A DNA stretch of 64,000 bases from positions 4,451 to 68,450 of the forward strand of contig MGVE01000013.1 in assembly GCA_001800315.1 (NCBI GenBank). The letters run 5' to 3'. The stretch is from Elusimicrobia bacterium RIFOXYA2_FULL_47_53 (GTDB lineage: Bacteria; Elusimicrobiota; Endomicrobiia; Endomicrobiales; XYA2-FULL-47-53). This document shows, piece by piece, positions 18,529-27,624 of this stretch. The notes beneath the pieces were generated by a model that searched no databases, was not told where the DNA came from, and was given only the letters and a program-made list of their open reading frames with translations. The first letter of the stretch is position 1, and each line of letters begins with the position of its first letter. A program made the translations under genes and the position numbers.

Positions 18529-20028
18529 CTATCTGAGTTCGGCTCTTTTGACTTTGCCGGAAGCCGTCTTAGGCAGTGCCGGCGCCAACACTATTGTTTT
18601 AGGAACCTTGTACGCGGCAAGGTTTTTCTTGCAGAAAATCAATATATCCTTTTCAGAGACGGACGCGCCCTCTCTCAGCACAACCACCAGCTTAATGCTT
18701 TCTCCGAATATTTCGTCCGGAACGCCCACGGCCGCGCACTCCAGAACTTCTTTCATCATGCAAACCGCGTCTTCTATCTCCAGCGGGCTTATACGGTTTG
18801 CCCCGGACTTTATCATATCGCTTTTTCGGCTGGCTATGTAAATAAACCCATCGTCGTCCGTTCTGGCCAGATCTCCGGTATAAAGGAATCCGTCTTTTAG
18901 CACCTTGGCGGTTTCTTCGGGCGATTTCCAGTAACCGAGCATAATATTGTCGCCGCGCGCCACTATCTCGCCGATTTCCCCGGGAACCGCGGCTTTTCCG
19001 TTTTCGCCCACAACTGAGAGTTCCACGCCGGGAATAGCTTTTCCCACCGACCCCAGCTTGCTTTCCAAAAACCGCGGCGGCAGATAACTGAGCCTTGCCG
19101 CGGCTTCCGTCTGGCCATACATTACAAAAAATTCAACCTTGGGAAGTATTTCCCTGAACTCTCTGATGTGCGACGGGCTCATGGCGCCGCCGGCCTGCGT
19201 CACATATCTCAGCTTCGGCAGTTTATAATTTCTGAGCGCTGACTTTCTTAAAAGTATCGCGAAATGAGACGGCACTCCGGAAAACCCGGTAACCCCCTCC
19301 CTTTCCATGGTGTCAAGCACCGTATTAGGATAGAGGAACCTGTTGTCAATCACCAGCTTTCCGCCGGCTTTAATATGAGTAGTCAAAAGCGATGTGCCGT
19401 AAGAATAAAAGAACGGGAGAACCACGGCCGCGCTGTCGTCATGGGACAGCTTCAAATATGAAACTATGGATTCCGCGTTAGAGCACATATTCCGGTGAGA
19501 AAGCATTACACCCTTGGGCCTGCCTGTCGTGCCGGAGGTGTAAATCATAACCGCGAGGTCATTTTCGGAGACTGAACTCCGCGCGGCCTCAAGAGCCTCA
19601 CCGTTTAACCCAAAGTTCTTTTCAAAATCTTCGCCCTGTGAAACAACTATCGGCTCCGGTAAACCGCCTGCTATATTTTCCCGCGCGGCATCCACAATAT
19701 TTTTAAGCCGGGGCTCGGTAATTATCGCCTTAGGCGCGCAATCCGAGAGCACAAATTCAAGCTCACGGGGAACCATTTGAGTGTTCAAAGCCGCGACACA
19801 GGCGCCAGCCTTGAGCGCCGCAAAATACGATACGGCATATTCGCAGGAATTATCCAGAAAAAGAGCTACTCTGTCGCCTTTGCCCAGGCCGCGCGCGGCC
19901 AAGCCTGAGGCAAAGCAGTCGGAATACCTGTCAAGCGCGGCGTAGTCCATCCTCTGAGACAGGCAGACCACAGCCTCTTTTGACGGGTATCTGGCCGAGC
20001 TTTCTTTCAGAAAATCAAATAAACGCAT
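18529..20028 (-). CDS. Acyl-CoA ligase (AMP-forming), exosortase-associated type
   Basis: A 499-residue member of the AMP-dependent synthetase/ligase family. It shows the P-loop YTSGTTGRPKGVMLSH, the A5-type MYGQTEAA, the A7 LYTGDLARTDDDGFIYIASR, and the C-terminal lysine motif PKTASGKVKR. It should activate a carboxylic acid as an acyl-adenylate and load it onto CoA or a carrier protein. The neighbouring acyl carrier protein (22037-22291) is the obvious acceptor. This ligase, ACP and amidotransferase trio recurs in exosortase loci, where the acid's identity is not known to me. Confidence 0.87.
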   Translation of the reverse strand: MRLFDFLKESSARYPSKEAVVCLSQRMDYAALDRYSDCFASGLAARGLGKGDRVALFLDNSCEYAVSYFAALKAGACVAALNTQMVPRELEFVLSDCAPKAIITEPRLKNIVDAARENIAGGLPEPIVVSQGEDFEKNFGLNGEALEAARSSVSENDLAVMIYTSGTTGRPKGVMLSHRNMCSNAESIVSYLKLSHDDSAAVVLPFFYSYGTSLLTTHIKAGGKLVIDNRFLYPNTVLDTMEREGVTGFSGVPSHFAILLRKSALRNYKLPKLRYVTQAGGAMSPSHIREFREILPKVEFFVMYGQTEAAARLSYLPPRFLESKLGSVGKAIPGVELSVVGENGKAAVPGEIGEIVARGDNIMLGYWKSPEETAKVLKDGFLYTGDLARTDDDGFIYIASRKSDMIKSGANRISPLEIEDAVCMMKEVLECAAVGVPDEIFGESIKLVVVLREGASVSEKDILIFCKKNLAAYKVPKTIVLAPALPKTASGKVKRAELR

Positions 20029-20037
20029 ACCACTCCG

Positions 20038-22023
20038 TCAATTGACTGTCGTTATGCGGCCCTGAAATTTATCAAGCTTTTCTCGGAGCAAAGGCTCAAA
20101 ACCGCTGATAAAATGCTTCTCCGTAAGAAGCGTCGTTATTATGGCCGTTACAGCCATATGATTTTTGTTGCTGACAAGCCCCGGCGCCGAGTTCCTGCAT
20201 TTCGCCATCAGGCCTGCCACCGCGGAGGGATTAAATATCCCGGTGTTTTTTAAATTTGATTCAGACAACAACTCTTCCACATACTCCAGCTTTCCGGCGT
20301 TTAGAAAACTCTGGCTTTCCGGAGCCCTGTAGGCCTGTTTTTTTCTGGCGATGATATCCGCCGGCAGATAAGCCGCGGCCGCCTTTTTTAATAAATATTT
20401 TTCGCGCAGGCCCCGGATCTTGCAGCGGGGAGGCAGTGAAAGCGCGTAGCGCACAACTCTGTAATCCAGAAAAGGATATCTACCTTCAACCGAGTGAGCC
20501 ATCGCGACCCGGTCGCCCTGCGAAGACAGCAGGTTGCCGGAAAGCAGGGTGAAAATTTCTATGTACTGGGCTTTCAACAGGCTGTCCCAGGACGAGAACC
20601 CGTCCGGCAGAAGGCTTTCAATTGTTTCATAGACGCTCTCGGAGGAAACGGCGCCTTTAAGATCGTCCGCGAAAAATGATTTTATGTAGGAAGTCGTATC
20701 CCATCTTGGAATATGCGAATACCAGTTTTTATCGGCGCCCGAAAGATGAGTCCTGTAAAATGCCTCAATAAACGCCGGCGCCGTTGAGGCCCCTCCGGAA
20801 ATACCGGCATGAAGAATATTAAGCAGGGCGGGCCTGCATTTTGAATCCGGCTGGCGCGCCCAGAACCTGCGTATCTTCATTTCCTTAAAAAGATCGTAAC
20901 CGCCCAGCATCTCGTCGGCGCCCTCGCCCGTCAGCACCACCTTGATGCCGGATTCGCGCACAAGGCGGGAAAGCATGAACATCGGCGCCGGCGCCGTCCT
21001 GACAAGGGGCTTTTCGGTATGCCAGATGACATCGGGCATGGCTTTGCCGATATCGGCGTAAGAACAGTCTATCCGGCTGTGAGCGCTGCCGATAAAATCT
21101 GAAACTGTTTTCTGATGGGCGCTTTCGTCGTAATATTTATCGCGAAAGGCAACGGAATATGTCTGTATGCCGGGATTATATTTCTGTTTTACCAGAGACG
21201 AAATAAATGATGAATCAAGACCGCCGCTTAAGTAGGAAGCCACCGGCACATCGGCCCGGAGGCGTATCCTGGCGGCATCGTCCAGAAGCGCCATCAGCTC
21301 TTCGGCGTAATCATCATCCTTCTTTTCCGGAGAGTGGCTCAGCCCGCCCGGCTCCACATCCCAGTAGCGGTTTATTTCCATCCTGCCACCGCTGACTGTC
21401 ATAAAATGTGCCGGAGGAAGCTCAAAAACATTCTTAAAAACCGTTTTAGGAGGCAGGGGCGTCCAGAAGGTAAAGAGCTGGCCGAGGCCCCCGTAATCAA
21501 GCTCGCGCTTTATTTTTCCGGAAGAAAACAACGCCTTTATTTCCGACGCGAACAGCAGAGATCCCGCTGAAACTGAGTAGTAAAGCGGCCGTATGCCCGT
21601 CCTGTCGCGCGCCATCAGGAATTTGTTCTTTTTCTTATCCCAGATAACAAACGCGAACTGGCCGTTTAGCTCTTCTAAAAGAGCCTCGCCTTTTTCTTCG
21701 TAGAGGTGGACTATAACTTCCGTGTCGGTTTTGGTGTAAAAACGGTGGCCCTGGCGGGCCAGGCGCTCGCGGAGTTCCGGATAGTTGAAAATTTCCCCGT
21801 TGTAGGTTATCCAGACGGACTTGTTTTCGTTATGAAGGGGTTGAAGTCCCCCTTCAAGATCTATTATGCTGAGCCGGCAGTGCCCGAGAGAAGCATTTTG
21901 CGAGGTGTGGATGCCCGCTTCGTCCGGGCCCCTGTGCGACAGGGACATGACCATATTCCCGGTGACTGTTGCGTCGGGGGTAAGGCCCGCCATAAGGCTT
22001 ATCTGTCCGCAAATTCCGCACAT
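20038..22023 (-). CDS. asnB: Asparagine synthase-like amidotransferase, exosortase-associated
   Basis: A 661-residue class II glutamine amidotransferase: catalytic Cys2 (MCGICG), RGPDE (31-35), YNGEIFN (74-80) and the PP-loop SGGLDSS (266-272). It is a paralogue of the 621-residue enzyme at 5224-7089 but longer, with a more divergent C-terminal region. It lies between the acyl carrier protein and the acyl-CoA ligase, with gaps of 9-13 nt. It probably amidates an acyl or sugar intermediate handled by this small carrier-protein module rather than making free asparagine. Confidence 0.87.
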   Translation of the reverse strand: MCGICGQISLMAGLTPDATVTGNMVMSLSHRGPDEAGIHTSQNASLGHCRLSIIDLEGGLQPLHNENKSVWITYNGEIFNYPELRERLARQGHRFYTKTDTEVIVHLYEEKGEALLEELNGQFAFVIWDKKKNKFLMARDRTGIRPLYYSVSAGSLLFASEIKALFSSGKIKRELDYGGLGQLFTFWTPLPPKTVFKNVFELPPAHFMTVSGGRMEINRYWDVEPGGLSHSPEKKDDDYAEELMALLDDAARIRLRADVPVASYLSGGLDSSFISSLVKQKYNPGIQTYSVAFRDKYYDESAHQKTVSDFIGSAHSRIDCSYADIGKAMPDVIWHTEKPLVRTAPAPMFMLSRLVRESGIKVVLTGEGADEMLGGYDLFKEMKIRRFWARQPDSKCRPALLNILHAGISGGASTAPAFIEAFYRTHLSGADKNWYSHIPRWDTTSYIKSFFADDLKGAVSSESVYETIESLLPDGFSSWDSLLKAQYIEIFTLLSGNLLSSQGDRVAMAHSVEGRYPFLDYRVVRYALSLPPRCKIRGLREKYLLKKAAAAYLPADIIARKKQAYRAPESQSFLNAGKLEYVEELLSESNLKNTGIFNPSAVAGLMAKCRNSAPGLVSNKNHMAVTAIITTLLTEKHFISGFEPLLREKLDKFQGRITTVN

Positions 22024-22036
22024 TTGATTTTTTTGC

Positions 22037-22291
22037 TCAGGCTGTCTTTTTTGTAATATAATCCGCCAGCTTATCCACGGAGTCCAGGTTCTCGGGGGTC
22101 ATTTCGGTATCCGTGACCTTAACCTTGAAATTCTCTTCAAGAAACGCTACCAGCTCAAGCACTCCGGTTGAGTCAATAATCCCTTTCTCAAGGAAAGAGT
22201 CGGAGTTGCCAAACTTCACCGCTTCGGCTCCGAGCAGAAAATTATTCCTGATAAATTCCACGACACTGGTTTTAATTTCTTCTTTATTCAT
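22037..22291 (-). CDS. Acyl carrier protein
   Basis: An 84-residue acidic four-helix protein. The phosphopantetheine site is the Ser of GIIDSTGVLEL (Ser at about residue 41), matching the DS-type motif of carrier proteins. It should hold an acyl group loaded by the ligase at 18529-20028. Its ATG overlaps the stop of the upstream VanZ-like gene by 4 nt. A dedicated ACP inside an exosortase/EPS locus suggests acyl modification of the polysaccharide, lipid anchor or protein substrate rather than fatty-acid synthesis. Confidence 0.92.
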   Translation of the reverse strand: MNKEEIKTSVVEFIRNNFLLGAEAVKFGNSDSFLEKGIIDSTGVLELVAFLEENFKVKVTDTEMTPENLDSVDKLADYITKKTA

Positions 22292-22665
22292 TTTCGCCTT
22301 TCCCTGAAATACATGATGGACAATCCTGCCGCCACACCTGCCGCGTTAAGGGCTAAATCGCTAAGTGAACTGCTCCTGTTGGCCACGGCGAACTGAGCCA
22401 GTTCCACCGCCGCGCCCACAGCCAGGGCGCTGAAAGCGCTGATAAAAAACCGGCGGCCGGCATTCAACCCGGCAACAGACTTTAAAATACCGGATAACAT
22501 CAGCACGAATACGGCATAAACCGGCGCGTGCATAATATTGTTAAACAGCCTGAGTTTTGCCGAATCCGTTCCCAGCGGAAGCAGGGAAACTGCAACAATA
22601 GTCGCCAAATACAGCAGAAACAACAACAGCCTGAGCTTCGCGGATACGGCAGGAAGCCGGAACAT
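22288..22665 (-). CDS. VanZ-like membrane protein
   Basis: A 125-residue protein with four hydrophobic segments and the family pattern: VAVSLLP early, NNIMHAPVYAVFVLML with the conserved His, and AVELAQFAVANRSSSLSDLALNAAGV, where Glu, Gln and SxxDLxxNxxG match VanZ-like proteins. Small VanZ-like proteins are frequent in exosortase loci; their molecular role there is unknown to me. It overlaps the acyl carrier protein gene by 4 nt, so it belongs to the same small operon. Confidence 0.83.
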   Translation of the reverse strand: MFRLPAVSAKLRLLLFLLYLATIVAVSLLPLGTDSAKLRLFNNIMHAPVYAVFVLMLSGILKSVAGLNAGRRFFISAFSALAVGAAVELAQFAVANRSSSLSDLALNAAGVAAGLSIMYFRERRK

Positions 22666-22666
22666 T

Positions 22667-23626
22667 CTAATCGGCTCCGAGCTTTATAGTCAATGATAAT
22701 TTGTGAAGGCCGCTGAGGGTGTCCCGGGGAATATACGCGTAGTCTAAATTCATTTCGTAAGCGTAGAAGAAGAAGACATCAACATTCTTAAGAATCAGGC
22801 CGGCCCCGTACGACAGCCCCGAATAATCCCCTCCGAGCGAATTATATCCGGCTCTTAGCGCGAATATTCTTCTTTCGCCCGGGAAATATTCCGCGCCGAT
22901 GCCGTAGCCGCCCTGTGACTTGCTGTTGGTAGTATAATCGGCTCCGACAACCAGGCTGTCTTTTAACAGCACAGAGGCGAGGCCCGCGTTTAAAGTCCTG
23001 GGCAAATCGTAACTTCCGTCTTTATACGAGAAATAGTCGGCATAATTTAAAAGTGAAATGCCGGCGGAAAGCTTGTGCCAGGGATGTCTGATAAGAATAC
23101 CTGAATCAAAAGAAAAATTATCACCCGAAGAACTTCTGAACTCTTCGGAGACGCTTTTAGCCGAAAGGCCCACGAAAACGCTGCCCAAAACGCTGTCCGA
23201 GAAAACCGGCTTAGCGTAAGTGAGCTGGGTTATCCTGTCCACGGGATGCGAAGGCGCGGCTCCCGCGGCTGACTGAAGGCCCCAGTCCAGGGCAGACATT
23301 GATACAGCCACCGCTCCGAGGTCATAGACATTGCCAACCCGGACATCCTCAAAATCATAAGCATAGGCCGCGTGCTGAAACGAGGCTCCCTCGTAAGGCC
23401 TGAAACTGGAAAATGAAAATTCATCTCTCGTGATAACGGACAGGCCCGCGGGATTTGAAAAAATAGAATCAATCCCTTCCGACATGGCGGCGCAGCGCGT
23501 TCCCATTGAGGCTATTCTGGCGCTCGGCAATACTTCAAGGGCGCGCGCCGAGGGCGTTTCTGAAAAAACCGGACGCGCGGAAGCCAAGAGAACCGCCGCT
23601 AAAAACAAACTATATATTCTTTTCAT
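22667..23626 (-). CDS. PorV/PorQ-like outer-membrane beta-barrel protein
   Basis: A 319-residue protein with a signal peptide (residues 1-22, cleavage near VFSET) and alternating amphipathic strands ending in aromatic residues through to LHKLSLTIKLGAD. The early block SARIASMGTRCAAMSEGIDSI with NPAGLS is the typical start of PorV/PorQ (UPF0164-like) barrels. These sit in the outer membrane and in some phyla shuttle or anchor secreted proteins. Here it may hold exported PEP-CTERM proteins or polysaccharide at the surface; that is inference from the locus. It starts the ligase/ACP operon. Confidence 0.82.
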   Translation of the reverse strand: MKRIYSLFLAAVLLASARPVFSETPSARALEVLPSARIASMGTRCAAMSEGIDSIFSNPAGLSVITRDEFSFSSFRPYEGASFQHAAYAYDFEDVRVGNVYDLGAVAVSMSALDWGLQSAAGAAPSHPVDRITQLTYAKPVFSDSVLGSVFVGLSAKSVSEEFRSSSGDNFSFDSGILIRHPWHKLSAGISLLNYADYFSYKDGSYDLPRTLNAGLASVLLKDSLVVGADYTTNSKSQGGYGIGAEYFPGERRIFALRAGYNSLGGDYSGLSYGAGLILKNVDVFFFYAYEMNLDYAYIPRDTLSGLHKLSLTIKLGAD

Positions 23627-23639
23627 TATTCACCGCCTG

Positions 23640-24130
23640 TTTTCCCCTGATTGGGCCGATTATGGAATTTTAAGTTATAAGCTGTAAGTTGCAAGTTTTA
23701 AGCTGTAAGTTATAAGTGAACGGCCAACTTCTTTGTCGTCATTTCTTAGCAACAGAGATCCTTCTCTCCCTGCGGGAGATCGCAATGACGGCGCGCTTTG
23801 TTTTTTGGTGTCATCCCCGAGGACTCAGTCGGGGATCCAGTCTTTAGTCTTACTTCTGGATTCCGGAGTGGCGGCCCAATGCTTTGAATAAAACCAGCCG
23901 ACCTCCCAGGCGAATGCGAAGCATTCTTCACCCGTCCAAAGACGGGAGATTTTTCGCCGCGGGACAGAGGCTTTCCGGAATGACGGCGCTTTCACGGAAC
24001 GCGCAGCAAGCTGCGCAGCTACAAAACCATTTAACTGACGCGCCGTTTCGGGGCCACCATCAAACCCGGAGAGGCTTTACGCCACTGAGTCTTTGGCGGG
24101 CTGTCCCGCCACTGAACCGTTGGCGGGCTG
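23640..24130. repeat. Repeat block with long repeat copy A2
   Basis: There is no gene between the PorV-like and kinase genes. Bases 23672-23722 are TTATAAG/TTTTAAG-type word repeats. Bases 23760-23790 hold the CTCCCTGCGGGAG palindrome. Bases 23831-23983 are copy A2 of the ~155-bp unit also found at 17873-18028. Bases 23999-24020 hold the 'gcgcagcaagctgcgc' hairpin. Bases 24080-24142 hold repeated CCACTGA...TTGGCGGGCTG units. The two long copies differ at only a few positions, pointing to recent spread or gene conversion. Confidence 0.85.
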
Positions 24131-24156
24131 ACGCGCCGTTTCGTGTTTGTGTAACT

Positions 24157-26280
24157 TTAACTGTAGTAATAATCGTGCATATAACGAGGCATATAGTGAT
24201 CCTGCCTCGTCATAACAAACCCGAGAACCTTAGCCCCGACCTGCCTGAGCGACGACTTGATATTGATTACATCTTTCTGGTGAGTTTTCCCGGATTCAAT
24301 TGCCACAACGACCGCGTCGGAAAACTTTGAAAGCATCATGGCGTCCGGCATATTAAGCACAGGCGGAGAATCCATCACAATTATCTCAAACTGGGACGAA
24401 AGTGAATTTATCAGTTCTTTAAAAGAAGGCGAACCCATCAACTCCGTAGGATTTCCCTTGGCCGCGCCGCACGGCAGGAACCAGAGGTTATTTACGGGAG
24501 TCTGCCTGCACGCTTTCTGCGGATCTATGGAATTGAGCAGTATGTCCGATACCCCGGGATTAACGGGCGCGGAGAAAAAAGCGTGCAGAAGGCCCTTTCT
24601 CAGGTCGCAGTCCACAAGCAGAACCTTGGAGCCGCCAGCCGCTATGGCCGCGGCCAGGTTGGCCGAGGTCGTGCTTTTGCCCTCGCCGTGAATGGCGCTT
24701 GTAATGAGAAGTTTTTTTATTTTTCCGGAATCGTTGAGCCCGTGGAAAATATTTGTCTTTAACATCCTGTAGTCATCGGCTATACGGGAACGGGGATCGT
24801 GGTAAACCACCAGCTCGGCGGCCACCGAGGGATCCAGGCGCTTAAGCGCGATGTGCGGCACGGCGATCCTTATTTTTGAGAAAAGTTTATTATTTCGCAG
24901 GAAATCCCTGACGGCGGCCCGGAACTCCTTTTTATCCTTATTCTGAGTTTCCATGGCTATAGTTCCGACACTGCCCAGGCCCGTAAATCCGAGAACCGCC
25001 TGCGCCTGCTCGGGGGTATGGAATGTCTTAAAAATATTCTCCAGCAGGAAAACGCCTCCGCCGCCAAGCATCAGCCCTCCGAAGAAACCAAACAGCAGTA
25101 TTTTCATGAAGTTGGGTTTAACCGGCTTTAACGGCAGCCTCGCGTACTCAAGCACCGTGAATTGGTTTCCCTTTTCGGAATCCTGAAGCCGCTCGGAAAC
25201 ATAGGCCGACTCCAGCTGTCTTAAAAGCATCTGGTAGATATCCTCGTCAACCCTCTTATTCCTCTCCAGATTTGCCAGGCCTTCCTCGCCCAATTTCTTA
25301 GCGCCCCTGACACTCCGGGTCAAAAGGGATTCCCTTCTTTTCTCAAGATAGCTTATTTCCATATCCATCTGCTTTAGCTCCTGCTCGGTCTGCAGATACA
25401 TGGGATTAAAAGTTGATATGCTTTCTTTTACAGTTGTTTTCTCCAGCTCACTGCTTATCCTTGCCTTAAGCCCGGTTAACTCCGTCTGCAACTCCTGAAC
25501 TTTCGGGTTCCCCTCCTTGGCGTCTATCAAAAGGCGGGCAAGCTCGGACTCAATCTGACCGGCCCTCGCCTGAAGCTGAGAAACAACCGGATTCTGTTCA
25601 GTCGTAACCTGAGAGGGTATTATCTTCTGAAGATTGGCCAGGCGGTCCTTGAGCAGTGTCCTGCGGTTTTGCGCCACCCTCAGGTCGGAATCTATTTTAC
25701 TGACCGTAAAATTCTGTTCGGAGTTTTCCAGCTTAGCCCGGTAAATCTTCAGCTGTTCGTTTATGAAATCAATGGCGTTTTTAGCCTCTTCCCGCTTCCC
25801 CTGAGAGCTTTCCTCAATGAAGTTCTGGGTAAGCGTGTTGGCGACCATCTGCGCGCGCCTTGGATTTCCGTCCTGATAAACGACCTGTATGATCTCCCTG
25901 TTAACAAAGCGGACATTCACGCGCTTCCTCAAATTCGTTATGTAATCTTCCATCTGTTTCTGGGAGGCGTCAACGCTCACAAGGTTGAGCTGCAGGACAA
26001 GCTGTTCAAGCTTGGGCCAGGCCATAATCTGTTTGGAGAGCGTGTTTATTTCTTCCGCTATCTGGGGAGCTACGGCTATTTCGCTTACCAGCGGGTCAAT
26101 TATTTTTTTGCCGCGCACCTTAATAAGAGATGAAGCTTCGTAAACTCTCGGCATGAACAGCCCGGCCAGAACCGAGGAAAAAAATACCACGGAAAAAAGA
26201 ACAAGAAAAACATTCCTTTTCCTGATTAACAGCTCCAGCATATCGGACAGATTAAGTTGCTGCTGAGTTTCTTTTGTCAT
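24157..26280 (-). CDS. Wzc-like polysaccharide co-polymerase/tyrosine autokinase
   Basis: A 707-residue protein fusing a Wzz-type chain-length domain and a BY-kinase. Two membrane helices (about residues 19-40 and 400-425) flank a long periplasmic coiled coil. The cytoplasmic part has Walker A SAIHGEGKSTT, Walker A' VLLVDCDLR and Walker B IIVMDSPPV. The C-terminus HYMPRYMHDYYYS is the tyrosine cluster that is autophosphorylated. It controls chain length and export with the Wza-like protein encoded just upstream (6-nt gap). Confidence 0.92.
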   Translation of the reverse strand: MTKETQQQLNLSDMLELLIRKRNVFLVLFSVVFFSSVLAGLFMPRVYEASSLIKVRGKKIIDPLVSEIAVAPQIAEEINTLSKQIMAWPKLEQLVLQLNLVSVDASQKQMEDYITNLRKRVNVRFVNREIIQVVYQDGNPRRAQMVANTLTQNFIEESSQGKREEAKNAIDFINEQLKIYRAKLENSEQNFTVSKIDSDLRVAQNRRTLLKDRLANLQKIIPSQVTTEQNPVVSQLQARAGQIESELARLLIDAKEGNPKVQELQTELTGLKARISSELEKTTVKESISTFNPMYLQTEQELKQMDMEISYLEKRRESLLTRSVRGAKKLGEEGLANLERNKRVDEDIYQMLLRQLESAYVSERLQDSEKGNQFTVLEYARLPLKPVKPNFMKILLFGFFGGLMLGGGGVFLLENIFKTFHTPEQAQAVLGFTGLGSVGTIAMETQNKDKKEFRAAVRDFLRNNKLFSKIRIAVPHIALKRLDPSVAAELVVYHDPRSRIADDYRMLKTNIFHGLNDSGKIKKLLITSAIHGEGKSTTSANLAAAIAAGGSKVLLVDCDLRKGLLHAFFSAPVNPGVSDILLNSIDPQKACRQTPVNNLWFLPCGAAKGNPTELMGSPSFKELINSLSSQFEIIVMDSPPVLNMPDAMMLSKFSDAVVVAIESGKTHQKDVINIKSSLRQVGAKVLGFVMTRQDHYMPRYMHDYYYS

Positions 26281-26285
26281 AAATT

Positions 26286-26981
26286 TCAGGGGATAGGCAT
26301 TACCGCGGCTCTCGCGGCCGGTACTGTATTAGAAATCGGGCTTAAAAGCGTGGAAATCAGATCAGAAATCATGCCCAGGAAATTTTTTGGCACATAAACG
26401 ATATCTCCGGGTTGAAGCTTCGCGTTGTTTTCAAGCTCGCCCCTGTAGAGTATCCTGTAAAGATTGACGACCTTCGTTGAAGGCCTCTGAGGGCGCGGAG
26501 AAATAATATAAACCCTCCTGTCGGCCGCGAACCTGCCCGGCAAACCGGCGAGAATTACGGCGTCCCGAAGCGTGATGTTCTTTCCTTCGGTTGAATACCT
26601 GCCAGGCCTTGAGACCTCGCCCATAACATATATCACCTGGCTGGCGTACCTTACTATATCAATCGTCACTTTCGGGTCTTTGACATATTTCTCAAGCACC
26701 GAGGCAATGGCGACCTCGGCCCCGTCTTTAAGCAGGCCCTCAAGCTTAATCTCGCCTATGCTCTGTATGAATATTTTACCGTCAGGCCTTATGGTAAACT
26801 CTCCGCTCCACTCGGGATGCTGCTCCGCGATAATCCGTATAATATCATCGGGGCCCAGCATGTACCCCGAGGACGGCGAGGCCGCAGGGACAACCGGCGC
26901 GGCGCCGCCTGCTTTAAAGGAGGCGCAGGAAGCAAGGGCGGCTGAAGCGATAATAACAAGAATCATCTTGATTGAATTCAT
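26286..26981 (-). CDS. Wza-like polysaccharide export lipoprotein
   Basis: I place the start at the ATG at 26981, giving 231 residues. A GAGAGAG ribosome-binding site lies just upstream and the protein then begins with a proper lipoprotein signal, MNSIKMILVIIASAALASC. The longer frame up to 27071 would put this signal internally and overlap the EpsI gene. The mature protein has the export motif YMLGPDDIIRI, an SLBB-type repeat VIYVMGEVSRPGRY and LQPGDIVYVP. It should form the outer-membrane export channel with the kinase/co-polymerase. Confidence 0.9.
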   Translation of the reverse strand: MNSIKMILVIIASAALASCASFKAGGAAPVVPAASPSSGYMLGPDDIIRIIAEQHPEWSGEFTIRPDGKIFIQSIGEIKLEGLLKDGAEVAIASVLEKYVKDPKVTIDIVRYASQVIYVMGEVSRPGRYSTEGKNITLRDAVILAGLPGRFAADRRVYIISPRPQRPSTKVVNLYRILYRGELENNAKLQPGDIVYVPKNFLGMISDLISTLLSPISNTVPAARAAVMPIP

Positions 26982-26988
26982 AACTCTC

Positions 26989-27624
26989 TCATTCGGAATA
27001 TTGAGTAAGCACGGGCAAAAGCGCCTTAATAAAGTCCTCGCTGGCGCTTCTCGCGCTTTCCTTATCGTCAAATTTTATCTCGGTATAAACATTCACCGCC
27101 ATACCTCTGGAGAACCCCTTGAACATCCTGTCCGTTACAATTCGCGTCTGCTGGAGATAAAAATTGCTGTAGTAGTCGCGGCCCGCCGCGTAAAAATTAT
27201 GGACAAGTATGTCGTTGCCGTGGTCCGTTGAGAAAACCATCTCATTGACTTCCACAAGCCCGCCTTTAATTTCCGGAATGGCAATTGAAACGGCGCCCCG
27301 GCCGGCAAGCTCTGAGCCGGCGCCCGTCATGCAATACTCGGGCGGATGAAAAGCCGACCTGTTGTTGACTGCCTTGACGATTATAAGCTCCACGGTTCTG
27401 CCGGCTTTGTCCCGGTATATCCTGCCGATGACGGCATCGGTACCGAGAATATCAATGACTCTTTCCTGGAACTTGATATCTTCCGCCAGCTGCCAGGAAC
27501 CTATTTTAGCGGGAAGCGTCTTAATATCAACCGAGCTGACCCGCGACCTGCCGCCGTATAAAACAAACAGCGACAACCCTGCGAAAAAAATAAAAATTAA
27601 TAAAAGAACAATGCTTTTTTTCAA
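26989..27624 (-). CDS. epsI: EpsI family protein (exosortase partner)
   Basis: A 211-residue protein with an N-terminal membrane helix (about 4-24) and a periplasmic domain. It carries the family features: IGSWQLAEDI near residue 41, IYRDKAGRTVELIIVKA, and HPPEYCMTGAGSEL, where the His-Pro-Pro...Cys block is the EpsI hallmark. Family members occur beside or fused to exosortases and are thought to help them act on PEP-CTERM substrates or EPS. The gene overlaps the exosortase gene by 4 nt. Confidence 0.9.
   Translation of the reverse strand: MKKSIVLLLIFIFFAGLSLFVLYGGRSRVSSVDIKTLPAKIGSWQLAEDIKFQERVIDILGTDAVIGRIYRDKAGRTVELIIVKAVNNRSAFHPPEYCMTGAGSELAGRGAVSIAIPEIKGGLVEVNEMVFSTDHGNDILVHNFYAAGRDYYSNFYLQQTRIVTDRMFKGFSRGMAVNVYTEIKFDDKESARSASEDFIKALLPVLTQYSE

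Noticed and set aside
26982-27071. 30-residue N-terminal extension of the Wza-like protein
   Set aside because: It would overlap the epsI gene, bury the lipoprotein signal and ignore the clear ribosome site before 26981.
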